DNA from: Megalonaias nervosa
Lineage: Eukaryota; Mollusca; Bivalvia; Unionida; Unionidae
Length of the DNA: 64,000 nucleotides
Direction of reading: 5' to 3'
Assembly (NCBI GenBank): GCA_016617855.1
Contig: JAECUM010004310.1
Span: 1 to 64,000 of the forward strand
Program-made: the position numbers and the translations under genes
Notes under the pieces: generated by a model
The model's database searches: none
Told to the model about the DNA's origin: nothing
What the model saw: only the letters and a program-made list of their open reading frames with translations
Part shown: one piece after another, positions 24,700 through 36,832 of the stretch
How positions within the stretch are numbered: the stretch's first letter is position 1
Layout of the letters: each line of letters begins with the position of its first letter

Positions 24700-27600
24700 A
24701 CACTTCACATGGTTCATCAGTCATGAAGTGTCATAATCCATCACACTTATAGACAGCTCCAGCTCCTCCATCACCACCACAGCAGGATAAACCTTTGTTG
24801 GCAGTACAAATAGGCTGTTCATTGCATGGTTTCAACACCATATCACTATCTGGGGAGCAGGATAGAAAGCGAAACAGTCTCAGCTGCAATCTCACACATC
24901 AGATTCATGGACTGACTGCATGGATCAAATATCCTGTATCCTGCCCTGACCTCATGAACTGGACAATGTCATGCCTACTATGATGGCCTTGATCCATCAT
25001 GACCAGACTCTGCCATATAGCTCTGATCACAATGGGTCATGACCACAATTTATCATACAGTATAAATCACCAGAAGAGCAATCTTTGTCCAATTTGATGA
25101 ACCCAGTTTATAAAGGAACTCTCATGGATCAGTCTAACCTGCATAGTGCCCTAGATACTCACTCCAGATGATGTCCAGCTTGTTGTTTCAGTATCCAAGA
25201 GATGTTGCTTTATTTTGTTCTCAGGCCTTTCATTCAGAGGGGAGCCATTACTTAGGAACCACTTGAAAGTCACCATATCTAACTTATTCTGCAAGTATAG
25301 TGAGTCACCATCCTGCTACTTTGTAGGCAGCACAAGAGATGCCAGCTTTACCTTTTTATCCAAAGACAACAAAACTTGCTCTCAAGTCCCAATGTTGTTA
25401 TTAGATTTTACTATGATGTGTGAAGACTTGGCATTCTGAACTTGATTCAAGAAGAGATTTGCCTACTTCCTTCATAGTTCTGTCCTCTTCCTCCTCCCCC
25501 TTCATCAACTGCCTGGTCTAAAATTCTGGCATCAGTCGATATATTAGTCAGAAAGGAAGAATCTTCTTTCAGGTTACTTCCACAGTTGGACAGTCATTGA
25601 TATTTTGAGCTGCTTATTTTGTCAATTAAAAGACCCAAGTGTCAACTGACTTTTTCTCACAATGTTGTTTTTCCCAAACTTTAGCCAGTGGTTCTACAAG
25701 TCTCACACTCCACTTTTACATATAGACACCCCAGCAGTTGACCAAAATATCACAGCTTTTGGGATGAAAAAGCCATACTCCGTACATTGGAAGTCTTTTA
25801 ATGACACACTGCAGTTGGTGTGCAACATCTTGGCCATGGACTCTATGTCAGATCTAGTATCTCTGACGATCTTTCAACATGCAGAACATAGCTTGCCTTC
25901 TCCCATCTTGAATCCCACAGGACATGCATAATAGTCTGCTTCCAGAATGGCCCACATTTTAAACAGAGCTGCCTAAGATACCCTGGCCAATACCGTAACA
26001 ACAGCTTCAAACTTGCAACCGGCAGAACAAGTTGCAGTGCTCTCTACCTCCACCTTTCTTAAAGAGTCACCATAATGCCCAGCTATGCTTGCAACCTTTA
26101 TAATCTAATCTCTTTAATTGCCAGTTGATGAAATCTGCAAACAAGCCACCAAGAAGGCCAATTTCTCTCCATCACAGTCTCAGCTTCAATGGATTTTCAG
26201 GGGAATCACTAAAATGATCACAGGGACATGAACCACTATGAAGTAGTCCTCATGAATCTACAACCAATGAAAACTACAGTTCTCCCAAACAAAAGTAGAC
26301 AAGAGGCAGAGAGAGGGCAATTGTTTTTGCTGTTTCTCTCCATGAGTATACCAATCTCAGTAAATTACATTGCCTTCACACCACTCTTATCAAAGATCTT
26401 GGAAGGGGGATGACTCAAATTCTTCACTGCCAAATGGGACAAGATTTGCCACAATGATCGATGGACCTGACCAGTTTTTAACGAGGGACTCGGTATCACC
26501 CTCAGCACACTTCCATTGTCCTGGGTTCTCTCAGTTACAAATGTACCCACAAACCCATTCAAAATCACAACTTTGCAGCAAGAAATCTATGACCTTCTCT
26601 GAAAAAGGGTGGTAGAAATCATTTGCAATGTAAGTTTTCTGGAATTTATTCAAGACTTTCTGGTTCCAACTGCAAATGGCACAATCATCCTGTCATCAAG
26701 CTAAATCCACTCGATCAAATTCATATGCACCCATTGGTTCACAATGGATTCGAAATGCCATCCAGGAGAGAGACTACACAATCAGTGTGGATGTACAAGA
26801 TGCATATCTTCACATCCCCATTCACACAACATCCAGGAAGTTCCTGCAGTTCACCTCCAAAAAACCATTTACCAGACCAGTTCAGGTCACTCCTATTGGC
26901 ACTTAACATCAGTCATATTTCGCTCAATTTATGAACTGTTAATAGTCCATGTCTCGACCACCTCAATGGCGGCAGCATCAGACTACCTGGACAGCATTCT
27001 ACAAAAAGATCAGGTGAGTTATATCTTGGAGCAAGACATGATATCCCTTGTTAGTCTCCTTCTCAACCTTGGCTTCAATCCGACTTCATACCATCTCAGC
27101 ATTTTCTCCATCTAGGTATAGAGCTCAACACTTGGGTTAGCAGAACATGTCTCCCTCCAGAATGAGCATGGAAAATAAGTGCAATGATGGCTTCCTTGTT
27201 TATATGAAACATATATTCGCCCAAGAATTCCTTCACCTGCTGGGTTTGCTCAATGCTGCAGCAGACTGAATAGTCCTAGGTCACCCATTATGTGCCCATT
27301 ACAAATGATTCTGCTGTCCAAATGGAGGCATATTTTGCCTTTTGGACCAACTTCTCACACTCTGCCCATATATGAGGTTTCATTTTAGAAGATGGGGCAA
27401 ACTCACTTGGTTCACATGGTGTATGCCTCTGCAAGTACATCCTTTGGAAATTACAGTCTGTATGGGTATGAGGTAACCGGACAATTCGGCGCAGACAATT
27501 CGGCGCGGACAATTCGGCGCAGGGCAATTCGGAGCGGACAATTCGGGACCAAAAAAACGGGTAATTCGGAACGGACAATTCGGAGCAAAAGCACGCCGAC

Positions 27601-29500
27601 ATGCACTCTGTGAAAGATGTAAATAACAAAAAACATCACTTTTAAAATAGTTTTCTGAGTACTTAGCCTATAGTTCTTCTATGTAAGACCAAATATTACA
27701 AATAATAAGAAATAATAATTGTAATTTTAACATGTTCAAATGGTTCAACTAACATTTACTGAGTTAATTACTCTAAATGCTAATGTTGTATGCGATCCCT
27801 TTGTCTTTGGAAAATAATCGGCAGTCAGTTAAAGTTAATTATAATTATTTCATCTGAAAACATGAAAGTAAATTTTTTTTTATCGCGGGCTACAGTTCTA
27901 TTAAACATGATTAATAAAAAAATGCGTTTAAATTTCAAATAGATATGTTTTAAATATCCTGCTCCCATTTGTCTGCTCCGAGTTGTCCGCTCCGAAATGT
28001 CCGCGCCGAATTGTCCTGCTCCGAATTGCCCTAGCACCGGGTATGAGCACAGACAGCGGGGGGGGGGACGGTACACCTTCTTCCATCATTCTGGGGAGCC
28101 AAAAAAGTGCAACCATCCCCAGATTTGTCATTTACATATCAACATTCTCAAGATAAAGCCATTTCAAAAGCTTTTCATTGGTGGCAGGATAAATCTAAAT
28201 GGGAAGGGAGTTATCATTATGTCTGACAACTGCACGATGGTGACTTATCTCACACGGCAAGGTGGAACCAAGTCCCCCGACCTTTGCATTCTTGTTTAGA
28301 ATTTTCTAAAGTGGTATCTTCAACGACAAATCCACATCCAAATTTGTCATACTTCAATGCTGAATAAATGTTTTAGTGGACTCACTGTTCTGAAAGAATC
28401 AACTTGTTCAAATGGAATGGTCTCTTCATCCTTTGGTTTTCACTCAGATATGTGCCAGATGGTATCAACCAATGGTGGACCTATTTGCATCAAGATAGAA
28501 CGCTATACTCCCAAACTTTGTCTCACCAGTCCTGGAGCCAAAGGCCTGGTAAGTTGATGCTCTTTCCATAGATTGAAATTGGCCAGGACACATATGCTTA
28601 CCCTCCAAGACCTGATTCTAAAAGTGATACAGAAAACAACAGAGAATTTTGCCTCATCCTGATTACTCCACTCAGATTTGAAAAATTGTGGATCAATGAC
28701 CCCATCAATCTTGCAGTGGAAATCCCAGAAAACTGAGATATTCCCTCATCTGTTCAAGCCAACAAGACAAGCAGGTGTAATTTACAGTTGCATCCCAACC
28801 CAGAGTTGCTTAACCTTCCTATTTGGATCATATTAAACAAACCCTTAGGAACAAGTAGCTGTCACAACTAGTGTTGGAGATAATCACTCAAGTGAGACAG
28901 CCCACCACTTGAAAAGCATACAAAGGCAAATGGAGAATCTTAACACAGTGGTGTGCCCAAGAACATGTTATACCATGTAAGGCATCAGTACCTCAAATAG
29001 CTACTTTCTACTATTGCTCTTGACAAGAAACAGTTAGCACCAGTTATAATCAAAGGTTACCATTCAATGATGGCTGACACTCTGTTATCATAGAAGAGAT
29101 GATATCAAATGAAACAAAGACCTATCCGATCTTCTGTCCAATTTTGATTGCACACATCCAAAGATGTTGGCACTCTACTCAAAGTGGAATCAATAATGGG
29201 TACTAACCAGGCTGAACAAGATTCCATTTGAACTGCTGTCAAGGGCCTCATTGGTTCACCTCTTATATAAGTCCTGCTTCCTCATTGCATTAGCAATGGT
29301 AGGCAGAATAATAATGAAGCACATTGCTCTATCAGTGAACTCTAACTACTTGCAGTTCCAACAAGATGGGTCAGTATCACTCATGATGTCCCTGCCTTTT
29401 GAATCTACTTCCCAACATATACAGTCTATGCTGCAGTTGGATTGTCATAATTGAAGTTGTTTCACATATCTTAAGGGACTCAAAATGGCTTCTCTGGGGC
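24700..29500 (+). mobile_element. DIRS-type retrotransposon copy 2 (decayed, with inserted MITE)
   Basis: The left boundary is approximate. A gag-like region (about 24.75-26.1 kb) is followed by RT with motif A SVDVQDAYLHIPIH at about 26787 (acids intact) and motif C region DYLDSILQ near 26979 (usually LDDW). The RNase H region is split by the MITE at 27473-28038 and resumes with LCLTT and QGGTKSP near 28220-28280. PMVDLFASR at about 28478 and FVSPVLEPKAW follow. Recombinase sequence (about 28860-29400) includes LNPL-type linkers and a degraded catalytic N-terminus. Many stops and frameshifts make it inactive. It is sense to the host gene in intron 2 and runs directly into the unit 2 duplication flank. 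Confidence 0.82.
27473..28038. mobile_element. 566-bp MITE with subterminal 12-14-mer arrays and 9-bp target duplication
   Basis: The left end carries about seven head-to-tail variants of GGACAATTCGGCGC (27478-27590). The right end (27960-28038) carries the inverted set, GAATTGTCC/GAATTGCCC variants. The duplication GGGTATGAG is exact at 27464-27472 and 28039-28047. The interior is AT-rich and non-coding. It interrupts the RNase H region of DIRS copy 2. A 9-bp duplication is typical of Mutator-like elements; the family assignment is inference. Confidence 0.88.
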
Positions 29501-29962
29501 CAAGGGATGTATTTCCCTTCAACTTGTACCTATTCTCCTAAGTTATTATAATCGGGCAATGTTTTCTGCAATATAGAACCCTTAGATTCTATGATCTAAA
29601 GGTTGGCAGTCATACTCATAGTAAGTCTAATAAGTAAATGATCATTTCTGCACAGTAATTTTAGTTCAAGATCACATGTCTTGCCCAAAAGTCCAAAAAT
29701 GGAGATCCATTGGTCAATGATTCGCAGGATCAGCCATGTCCTACTAGTGCCTGCAAAGAGGACACTGAAGCACAGGGTGGCCCGTAATGTACCATTCATG
29801 GTACTCTTGCATTTTTCCAGCCCTGTTGATGAATTAATTTTGTATATCACCAGAAATTAGGGATTGAAGTATAGACATGCATTTAAGATGGGTTATATGT
29901 GTGTATACAGTGAATACAATTTGACATTACTAAACCAGTGGAAATAATTGGCTTTCAGCAAT
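29248..29962. repeat. Upstream flank of duplication unit 2 (paralogue of 16785-17714)
   Basis: It starts within the DIRS copy 2 recombinase region and continues to just before exon 3. It matches unit 1 until 'CCAGTGGAAAT'; after that unit 1 has about 1.55 kb extra, and matching resumes at AGCAATTAGAATAAA just upstream of both exons. Antisense open frames in both copies (17363-17563 and 29596-29850) are similar because the DNA is duplicated; neither has a recognisable domain. Confidence 0.85.
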
Positions 29963-30113
29963 TAGAATAAAATGTGTATACAAGTTGAATAATGTTTTAT
30001 TTCAATGTTTTTTTTATAGTTTTTTTATGCAATTAAAAGTGCATTCATTTTACAAGGATTGAAAACAAGAAAGTAATTTGTTATTCATATTATTTTTTTT
30101 CTTTTATTTGAAG

Positions 30114-30410
30114 TTCCATTAACAGTTTGCATTGATCATGGAGAAATGTTATCTAGACCATTGGGCAGTAATGCCACAATTACATGCTCTGTTTCTGGAT
30201 CTGGGACCATAAGTGTAATTTGGATTGGACCTCATGGGAATGCACTGACCAGTAACACAAAGTATACTGTAACTTCATACAACATCAACACCAGGAAAAG
30301 TGCTGTCACTATTTCAGTTTTGTCTATGACTGAGAGTGGATTGTACACTTGTCTTGCAACAGATGGATCTGGATCTACAGTGCAGGATTCTATCACACTC
30401 ACAGCATATG
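30114..30410 (+). CDS. Ig-domain exon 3
   Basis: A T-rich tract and the acceptor TTTTATTTGAAG precede 30114; donor GTAACT follows 30410. The exon is 297 bp, phase 1-1 and open, with no need for the internal Met. It begins PLTVCIDHGEMLS. The core is Cys at 30185-30187 (TITCSVSGSGTI), Trp at 30221-30223 (IWIGPHGN) and SGLYTCLATD with Cys at 30350-30352. It has an NAT sequon before the B strand and an additional, unpaired Cys (VCIDHG) near the N-terminus that the sibling domains lack (VSIDNG). The upstream intron matches that of exon 2 closely (GCAATTAAAAGTGCA, AAAACAAGAA), so it is a duplicate of exon 2. Confidence 0.92.
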
Positions 30411-30619
30411 GTAACTAGAGAATCTTTTATGAAAATTTGCCATGTAGAAATCAATGAAGTAGTTAGAATAATACATGCTTTTATGATATAAGCTGCTTGC
30501 AATGATTGGAATTTTGTGTTGTTAAATAAGTTTTGAAAAGTAATTTGATCAATAATGTAAATATACAGGAAAATAACAAAAATATATACAATACAGTTGA
30601 TTTTGAGGAATTAAATCAT

Positions 30620-31373
30620 TTTAAATCTTATACTGTTACTTCTTGCGCTTGCCTCTATGAGATGAAGAAGGTAGAGTCATGTCTTGTTCATTGACTTTGG
30701 CTGTCTCCAGTTTAATGGGAATTATGGTTTGGTTTTCCCTTTTCTGTCAATTGGGAACTCTCACAATAGATCAGTTATTTTCAGTATCCCCCTTACCCAT
30801 AGAGATTCTCAGTCATCAGTAAAATCTGCACAGAGGATGATCAAGATAGACTCTTGTGCTCTGTGTATGCTCTCCACTTCTATCTTAATGCCTCCAAAGC
30901 AAAAAAAAGGGTGGGAGATGTCTCTTTCTCCCTATTAAGGACTCCATAGACATTTTGCCACTAGCTGCTGGTGGATTGTCATGACAATCAAAAGAGTCTA
31001 TGAATCCCACCTTGATAGGGACCTTGCCTTTATGAAACTTAAAGCCCATGAGGTTCAAGCCATTGCTACCTCATGGGCCTACTTTAATCATTCCTTCCTT
31101 TAGGATATCGTGAAGGCAGCCTTTTGGCACTCCCATACTATCTTTTCCTCCTTCTACCTACGCTTGACAGAGTGCAGGCATTTTTTTGTCTGGGTCCCAT
31201 TGTTATGGCACAGAGTGTTACTTAGAGAGACTTAAACCTTCTATAGATGGACCTCTTCCTCTATGGTGAGTACATGTAATTTCTGTTTTTTGATCAGATA
31301 GACATCAGCCTTCCCACCTTACTGACAAATTCAGCTAAGCAAAAGTGACAGGATAAGTAATTGCTGCTATTAA
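30620..31373 (+). mobile_element. DIRS recombinase tail, copy 3
   Basis: The translated + strand shows C-terminal tyrosine-recombinase blocks of DIRS elements: EDDQDRLLCSVYALHFYLN at about 30832, then KAHEVQAIATSWAYF and a final FYLR segment near 31020-31170, in shifting frames. After the ORF comes TGACAAATTCAGCTAA, also found after the recombinase in the 54.8-kb copy, so this is the element's 3' end. It fills most of the 1.5-kb intron between exons 3 and 4. Confidence 0.8.
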
Positions 31374-31466
31374 AATGTAGTTTTTTTGGAGGGATAAGAC
31401 TAGTTTTAATTATGCAATACTTACCTGTTGCATAATTAAAATTAGTTTTACCCCCCACGAAATCTA
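31374..31466. repeat. Near-perfect hairpin of two DIRS terminal arms
   Basis: A left arm ending TAGTTTTAATTATGCAA is followed by about 10 bases (TACTTACCTG) and then its inverse TTGCATAATTAAAATTAG, continuing to CCCCCCACGAAATCTACAT, which mirrors ATGTAGTTTTTTTGGAGGG. The same arms occur, spaced about 200 bp apart, at 42698-43016 and 54865-55150. It sits at the 3' end of the DIRS copy 3 tail. Confidence 0.85.
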
Positions 31467-31926
31467 CATATTTGAATGAATTCATTGAGTCACAAAAGAA
31501 ACTTTCAGGCAAGCAAATGACTAAACACGATATCTGCAATGTCCAGCGATAGGTTTATGACAACAAATGCGAGATATGCAGTATTGAAAATACTATTCTA
31601 ATGATTGATAGAGTTTTTATTTTGCAAACTTATCCATAATGATTTGCAAATTGAATGGTTCAGACCATTACTGTTAATGGCTGCATATATGAATAATACC
31701 CCTCTCACAGATGCTCTCCATATTGTTAAAAGTATAATGAATTTATGCTGAAGATAAAGAGATGTGATTATGGGTGGAAAAACAGATGGGCAGAGAAATA
31801 GTTAGATGTAGAGTATAACAGTGTCCCTGAAGGATCCTGATACTTTAAAAAATGAATGGGTTTTAAAATGGGGTGATTTTTTTTGTAATTATTTCTATCC
31901 TATCAGCTTTTAATTTTTATTTCCAG

Positions 31927-32223
31927 ATCCATTATCAGTTTCCATAGATAATGGCTTTTCTTTAAGTAGTCCTATAGGCACAGTAGCGACAATTACATGT
32001 TCTGTTTTTGGATTTGGGATCAGTAGCATAGTCTGGATTGGACCAATAGGAAATACATTGACAAGTTCCACAAAGTATACTGTAACTTCATACAGCACCA
32101 ACACTGGGAAAAGTACTCTCACTATATTTGCCTTATCCACAACTGACAGTGGATTGTACATTTGCCAAGCTACAGATAGATTTGGATCTGCAGCACAGGA
32201 TTACCTCACACTCACAGTATATG
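31927..32223 (+). CDS. Ig-domain exon 4
   Basis: Acceptor TTTTTATTTCCAG precedes 31927; donor GTAACT follows 32223. The exon is 297 bp, phase 1-1 and open. It begins PLSVSIDNGFSLSS after a split Asp codon. The core is Cys at 31998-32000 (TITCSVFGFG), Trp at 32034-32036 (VWIGPIGN) and SGLYICQATD with Cys at 32163-32165. The sequons of exon 2 are lost (VAT and SST in place of NAT and NTT). The downstream intron matches that after exon 2, so exons 3 and 4 together correspond to one ancestral exon unit. Confidence 0.92.
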
Positions 32224-34675
32224 GTAACTATCTTACATTATTTTCTTTATATAATAGAGTATTTATTAAACACATTGAACAATATTGTACACTATAAGCT
32301 GCTGATGTTACTGGAATATAAGCCATTTCAAACTTAAAGGTCATATCAGGCTGACAATAAAATAAACTTGGTAGTAATATAATATCATGCAAATAAACAG
32401 TGATGATATAATGTGATATGATTGACGATGTCTGTTTTCTGTCCATCCATCTTGCAATCACATACTCATAGATGCTGCCAGGCTGTGGCACCTCAGATAT
32501 GTTGAGGTGTATATATGATTGAAAGTCATTAAACTTCTTAAACCCAGTAGGGGATAGATTGTGCAGATTACCTCAGAAATGCTGCTTTGGCATGTGAGTG
32601 TGCATATCATGCAAATGTTTTACAAATTTGCACACTTGGAAACCAGTGATGCATGAAAACTCCTGCAGATTAGTTCAGAATTATGCATGTAAAAATACAC
32701 TCTAAACAGAATACGGTTTTATTTAGCTGTTTTGAAAAACTGGATAAATAGGAATCTAAAAAAAATTGAAAAAGTAAGAATACTTATTTGATCAAAATAT
32801 CTCTGTCCATTCTAAAGTATGCAGATATGCAGATGTATGTTAATACAAAAAGGATGCTTGGAAATCCTGCCAGTTATTTATAACAGAAAAATGTGTGTAC
32901 TAGAGGGGTTCTCCTATTGATGCCCTTTCCTCACATTTGCACTTGACCAAACTTTGGTCCATTTATGGAAGGTGAGGTTATAGTCAATTACTGGGCAGAA
33001 ATGTACTGATTCTTTTCAAATTCAAGTCAGTTTTGGCACAAATGTGCAAAATGGTTGCAGTACAACATCAAGTATGTTGTGTAGTATTTAGAGAAATTAT
33101 GGGGAAAATAACCCAATTTTTACATCAGAAACTAGTGATTGAATTCTAAATAACATGTCAGCTCTTTCAATACAATGAATATCACATGCATTTTAGAGAT
33201 AAGAAATTCATGAGGCAGTAACTGTGAATTGTGGAAAATTTCACAAAAATGATAACAAGAAGAGTTTCCTTTAAGCTAGCTATGCATATTGCCATTCAGA
33301 CAGGAGACTGAACAAGAGTTCTCAGACAATATTAGTCACACACAGATAAGGAGTAGATTTGTCTCAGAAATAGTCAACAGATTGGTTAAACAACTAGAAG
33401 GGGAATGTTGTGAGGATTTTGATTTCAGTAGAGACCAAACAAAATGGAGTAGGAAGAAAGAGAGATGGTTATTTAAGCGTTGAGTAAATGATGAACTATG
33501 TCAGTTTCCCCTCAGTCCCATTTTATTGTACTCCCCTTTTTTGCTGATGGGGGGGGGCTCTTAGATGAAGTCCTGGCAACATCTCTGTTACCTGCAGTCC
33601 CATGATTGGCAATTCCCAATTTACACTTTTTTTTAAAAAAAATTATGGTTTATCAAGGCAGCAATTTTGAGTTTGTGGGGGCATTGAAAATGTGGAGTGA
33701 TAAGAAACAAGAATATTTACCAGCTGAACAACTGAACTCTTAGATCAAGGAAATTTAGTTGGATCCATACAGGTTGATCTTAGAAAAGCATTTGACCTTG
33801 TTGATCATGATATTCTTACCAACAAATTGAGCATTTATTGATGTGACAATTAAGTGATTGATTGGTTTATATCATATCTAACGATCAGAAATGTTGAAAC
33901 AATGAGAAATAGTGTGTCAAAACAAATGGCAGTTTTTCTAAAGAAGAACAAATTACATGTGGAGTACCACAGGAATCAGTCCTAGGTGCACTCTTCTTTC
34001 TCATTTTCATAAATGATCTGCTACTGAAATTAGGCATCTGTTTCATCTACCAACTTATATGCAGATGATACCACACTATCAGATTTCAAACAGTGAAACT
34101 TAGACCTAGAGGTCTCCCTTCAGACAACTTTATTTAAAATAGATTCCTGGTGTAGAAAATGGCATGAAAGTAAACCCAGACAAGACTAATAAAGTATTCA
34201 TGATTACTACCAAATAAAAGAGAGCAAAATTGAAAAATAACAATTTGAATCTTAAGCTGAATGAAATTTGCCTACAAATGGTTACCCGTGACAAATTCCT
34301 ATAGTGATGGTTGACAACAATTTGCAATGGAATGAACTTTTTCAAGTCATATGGCATAAAGTCAGTTTATATTTGTGGTTATTTAGCAAGTTAAGGCTAC
34401 ATATATCAGCTAAACACAGATTAACATACAACCGTACCTAACTACTGTATTGCTGTCTGGGGAAACACTTTTGACAAGAATATTGACAAATTATTCTGCT
34501 TGCAAAAATGATCTTGAAGACTCATCTAAGATAATGCTGAAAACATTTCAAATGCATGAAATAATAAAATGTTAACAGTGAGTAAATGAATGTTTTTGAG
34601 AAAGGCATGAATGCACAAAGTTTCAAACAATATGGCCCCATTGTATCTCAGTGAACTATTTCAGGTGTTAAATAT

Positions 34676-35565
34676 ATTTAATTTAATTGTTTGTTTGTTA
34701 GTTTTATTTTATTTCATTACATGCTATTGTAATGTAACATTGTATGTTGGACTTGACCTTGTCCAGAATTGAGTTCATTTCTGTTGGACCCAAATTGATT
34801 TTTTTTTTAATTTTATTCTGTTTAAACAACTGATACATAGCTAAATTTTTCTCTATCTGTATGGGTTTAAAATCAGAATTATTATTAATAGAAGCAAATA
34901 TGTTTATTTGGGTCTAGGTCTAGGTTTTGGAATTTCCTAAGTGAATTTTACATAATCCAGGTTATGGTTTGTATTTTGTAAACATCATAATCATTCTAGA
35001 AGGTTATTTTCCATTAGGTAATGTTTTTTTTTAGAAAATTCTAATTTGGACCTGAGGTCGAGTAGAGAACTAATACAGTCTTGTAACTGAGAGGATTTTT
35101 CAGTCGTACTTTAAGATCTAGCACTTTCAAGTCTTATTATATGTTGTGTCCAGTTGGGCTGAATTTTATTTCTTCAGATTATTGAATTCAAGTGATTATT
35201 TTCTCAGGAGATACAAAAATGCACTGATTCAATTTTGGGATCGAGACATTCACTGGAATTTATATGGAATTATCTTACTGTGATTCATCAAAAGACTGTT
35301 GGCACTTCAACACTCTACAAGCTACCACAGACACATCATCACCATCAGTTTTTGGATTTTTTCTGGACTTGTACTGAATCTTCTTCAGGACTTTAAATTA
35401 TTAGGACTTGTGTCTGTAATTCTTGGATTATTTTCGGATTTAATTCACAGTTCCATCAGTTATTTTTTCTCATTTTCACTTTGTATTCTAGGAAAATAAA
35501 TTATTTGTTGAATTTTGCAAAGCTTGTTGCCTTTCACTCTTTTCTGTAACTTATTTTAAGAGCAT
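34676..35565. other. Insert splitting the LINE ORF, possibly a solo LTR
   Basis: Flanked on both sides by LINE coding sequence. It contains a polyadenylation-type GGAAAATAAATTATT near its right end and T-rich starts such as TGTTAGTTTTATTT. I could not find clear TG...CA ends or a 5-bp duplication, so the LTR reading is a guess. Confidence 0.35.
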
Positions 35566-35904
35566 AGACTCTTAACGCATGCTAGAAAACAAGGCAACAC
35601 TACCAATTTAAGATAGTTTCAGTTAACCACCTTTCCATGCCAAAACCAAATAAAGAATTCTTTAAGAAAAGTTTTCAATATTCAGGATCACTAATTTGGA
35701 ACAGAATCCCAAAGGAAATTAGAGAAAGTACAAATATGAATGAATTTACATATAGTTATAATCTAATTCAGTATAAATTCACTAACCTTCCACTTTGTTG
35801 CCTCGCTACTTTTGTACTGTATAATACACAATGTACCTAGTTGGAGCATGTTCATTTAAAATTTCTGTTTATTATGTCCATATATAAATACAGCTTACTA
35901 TCAA

Positions 35905-35964
35905 TGTGTGTGTGTGTGTGTGTGTGCGTGCGTGTGTGCGTGCGTGCGTGCGTGCGTGTGTGTG
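35905..35964. repeat. (TG)n/(CGTG)n microsatellite
   Basis: Lies in the 3' UTR of the 33.7-kb LINE. Confidence 0.95.
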
Positions 35965-36063
35965 ACTTTGTACATGTACTTCAAATGTCAATATGCATAT
36001 AATAGAGGGCCACAAGGAGGATTATTTCCTTGCAGCTAATGGTGTCACCCTCTTTAAATAAAG

Positions 36064-36066
<3 letters not shown>

Positions 36067-36106
<40 letters not shown>

Positions 36107-36124
36107 CATTATTATTATTATTAT
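36067..36124. repeat. (ATT)n LINE tail
   Basis: Trinucleotide tail following AAATAAAGTC at the LINE 3' end. Confidence 0.9.
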
Positions 36125-36188
36125 ATCTTTTGTCACAGAAATGATACAAAGTCATTAAATGTCTTTTAAATAATGCATATACCTCATA

Positions 36189-36832
36189 CATGAATAAAAA
36201 GCTTTTTTTCACAGATACAGTTTATTATGGTGGAGTTCCATAATTTGTAGGGAACTCAAAATTCCTGAATTGGCTCCCAGATATTTCAAGGATGAGAAGA
36301 ATTTTCACTGTAAATTGCAATGAAATAATGGAATCAGTATCTTACTAACAGAGCAATAAAATAAAATTGAGTTTCGATGTTGATGGTTGTTTCATGAAAT
36401 AGATGCCTCTATTTTTTTTAAAAAAAGAATCTTGTTTTGCTATGAATCAACTATAACAAAAAGCAGTGATGTAATACACAGTGTATTCATTTAAAAATAT
36501 ACACTTGATGCTTGTTGAAACCTGCTGAAGCAAGTTGTTAACAATCCGTCAGAGGTTGGTTATTTTGAAACTAAAGGTAATTTATACACAGAAGTGAACA
36601 GCTTTATTGGATAAACTCTTTTTTAATAGTAATTTCCAGCATGATTATGAATGAGTATTCGCCATTAAAGAACCCTGTTATCCCCCACCCACCCCAACCT
36701 ACATTTTTCTCTATGTCCAGCAGGGATGGCATACCCTTCTTAATTTTTTGGGAGGTCCCTGAGTAACATGCCATTGAATATAGTGCAGTCTATGTTTTTG
36801 GACCCTTTGTGCAGGTTATCTAGGGAGAGGTG
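36189..36832. mobile_element. Partial copy of the 13.9-kb TIR element
   Basis: It matches about 14790-15480 (ACAGATAC, TGAGTTTCGA, CTCATGAAATA/TTCATGAAATA, GTCTATGTTTTTGGACC) and ends AGGGAGAGGTG followed by TA. The left TIR is missing. The orthologous site in unit 1 (near 21231) is empty and shows a single TA, which fixes the insertion point. Confidence 0.8.

Larger units (their letters stand above)
33735..36124 (+). mobile_element. Decayed Jockey/CR1-like LINE, 5' truncated, with internal insert
   Basis: The + strand gives RT motifs VDLRKAFDLVDHDIL at about 33768, a degenerate PQ.S-type block near 33968, and YADDTTL near 34059. The C-terminal segment KEFFKKSFQYSGSLIWN with PKEIRES lies at about 35650-35730. 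Between them (about 34676-35565) is about 0.9 kb of unrelated DNA. The 3' UTR has GAGGGCCACAAGGAGGATT, GTCACCCTCTTTAAATAAAG and an (ATT)n tail, like other LINEs of this group. The 5' truncation is inside the RT. It lies in the unit 2 flank, sense to the host gene. Confidence 0.85.

Noticed and set aside
27288..28131. Open frames with repeated RTIR / SGQFG peptides
   Set aside because: They are translations of the 12-14-mer arrays at the MITE ends, not proteins.
33300..33483. Charged 60-residue open frame after an acceptor-like ATTGCCATTCAG
   Set aside because: Entry would be phase 2, incompatible with the phase-1 Ig exons, and no downstream donor or homology is seen.
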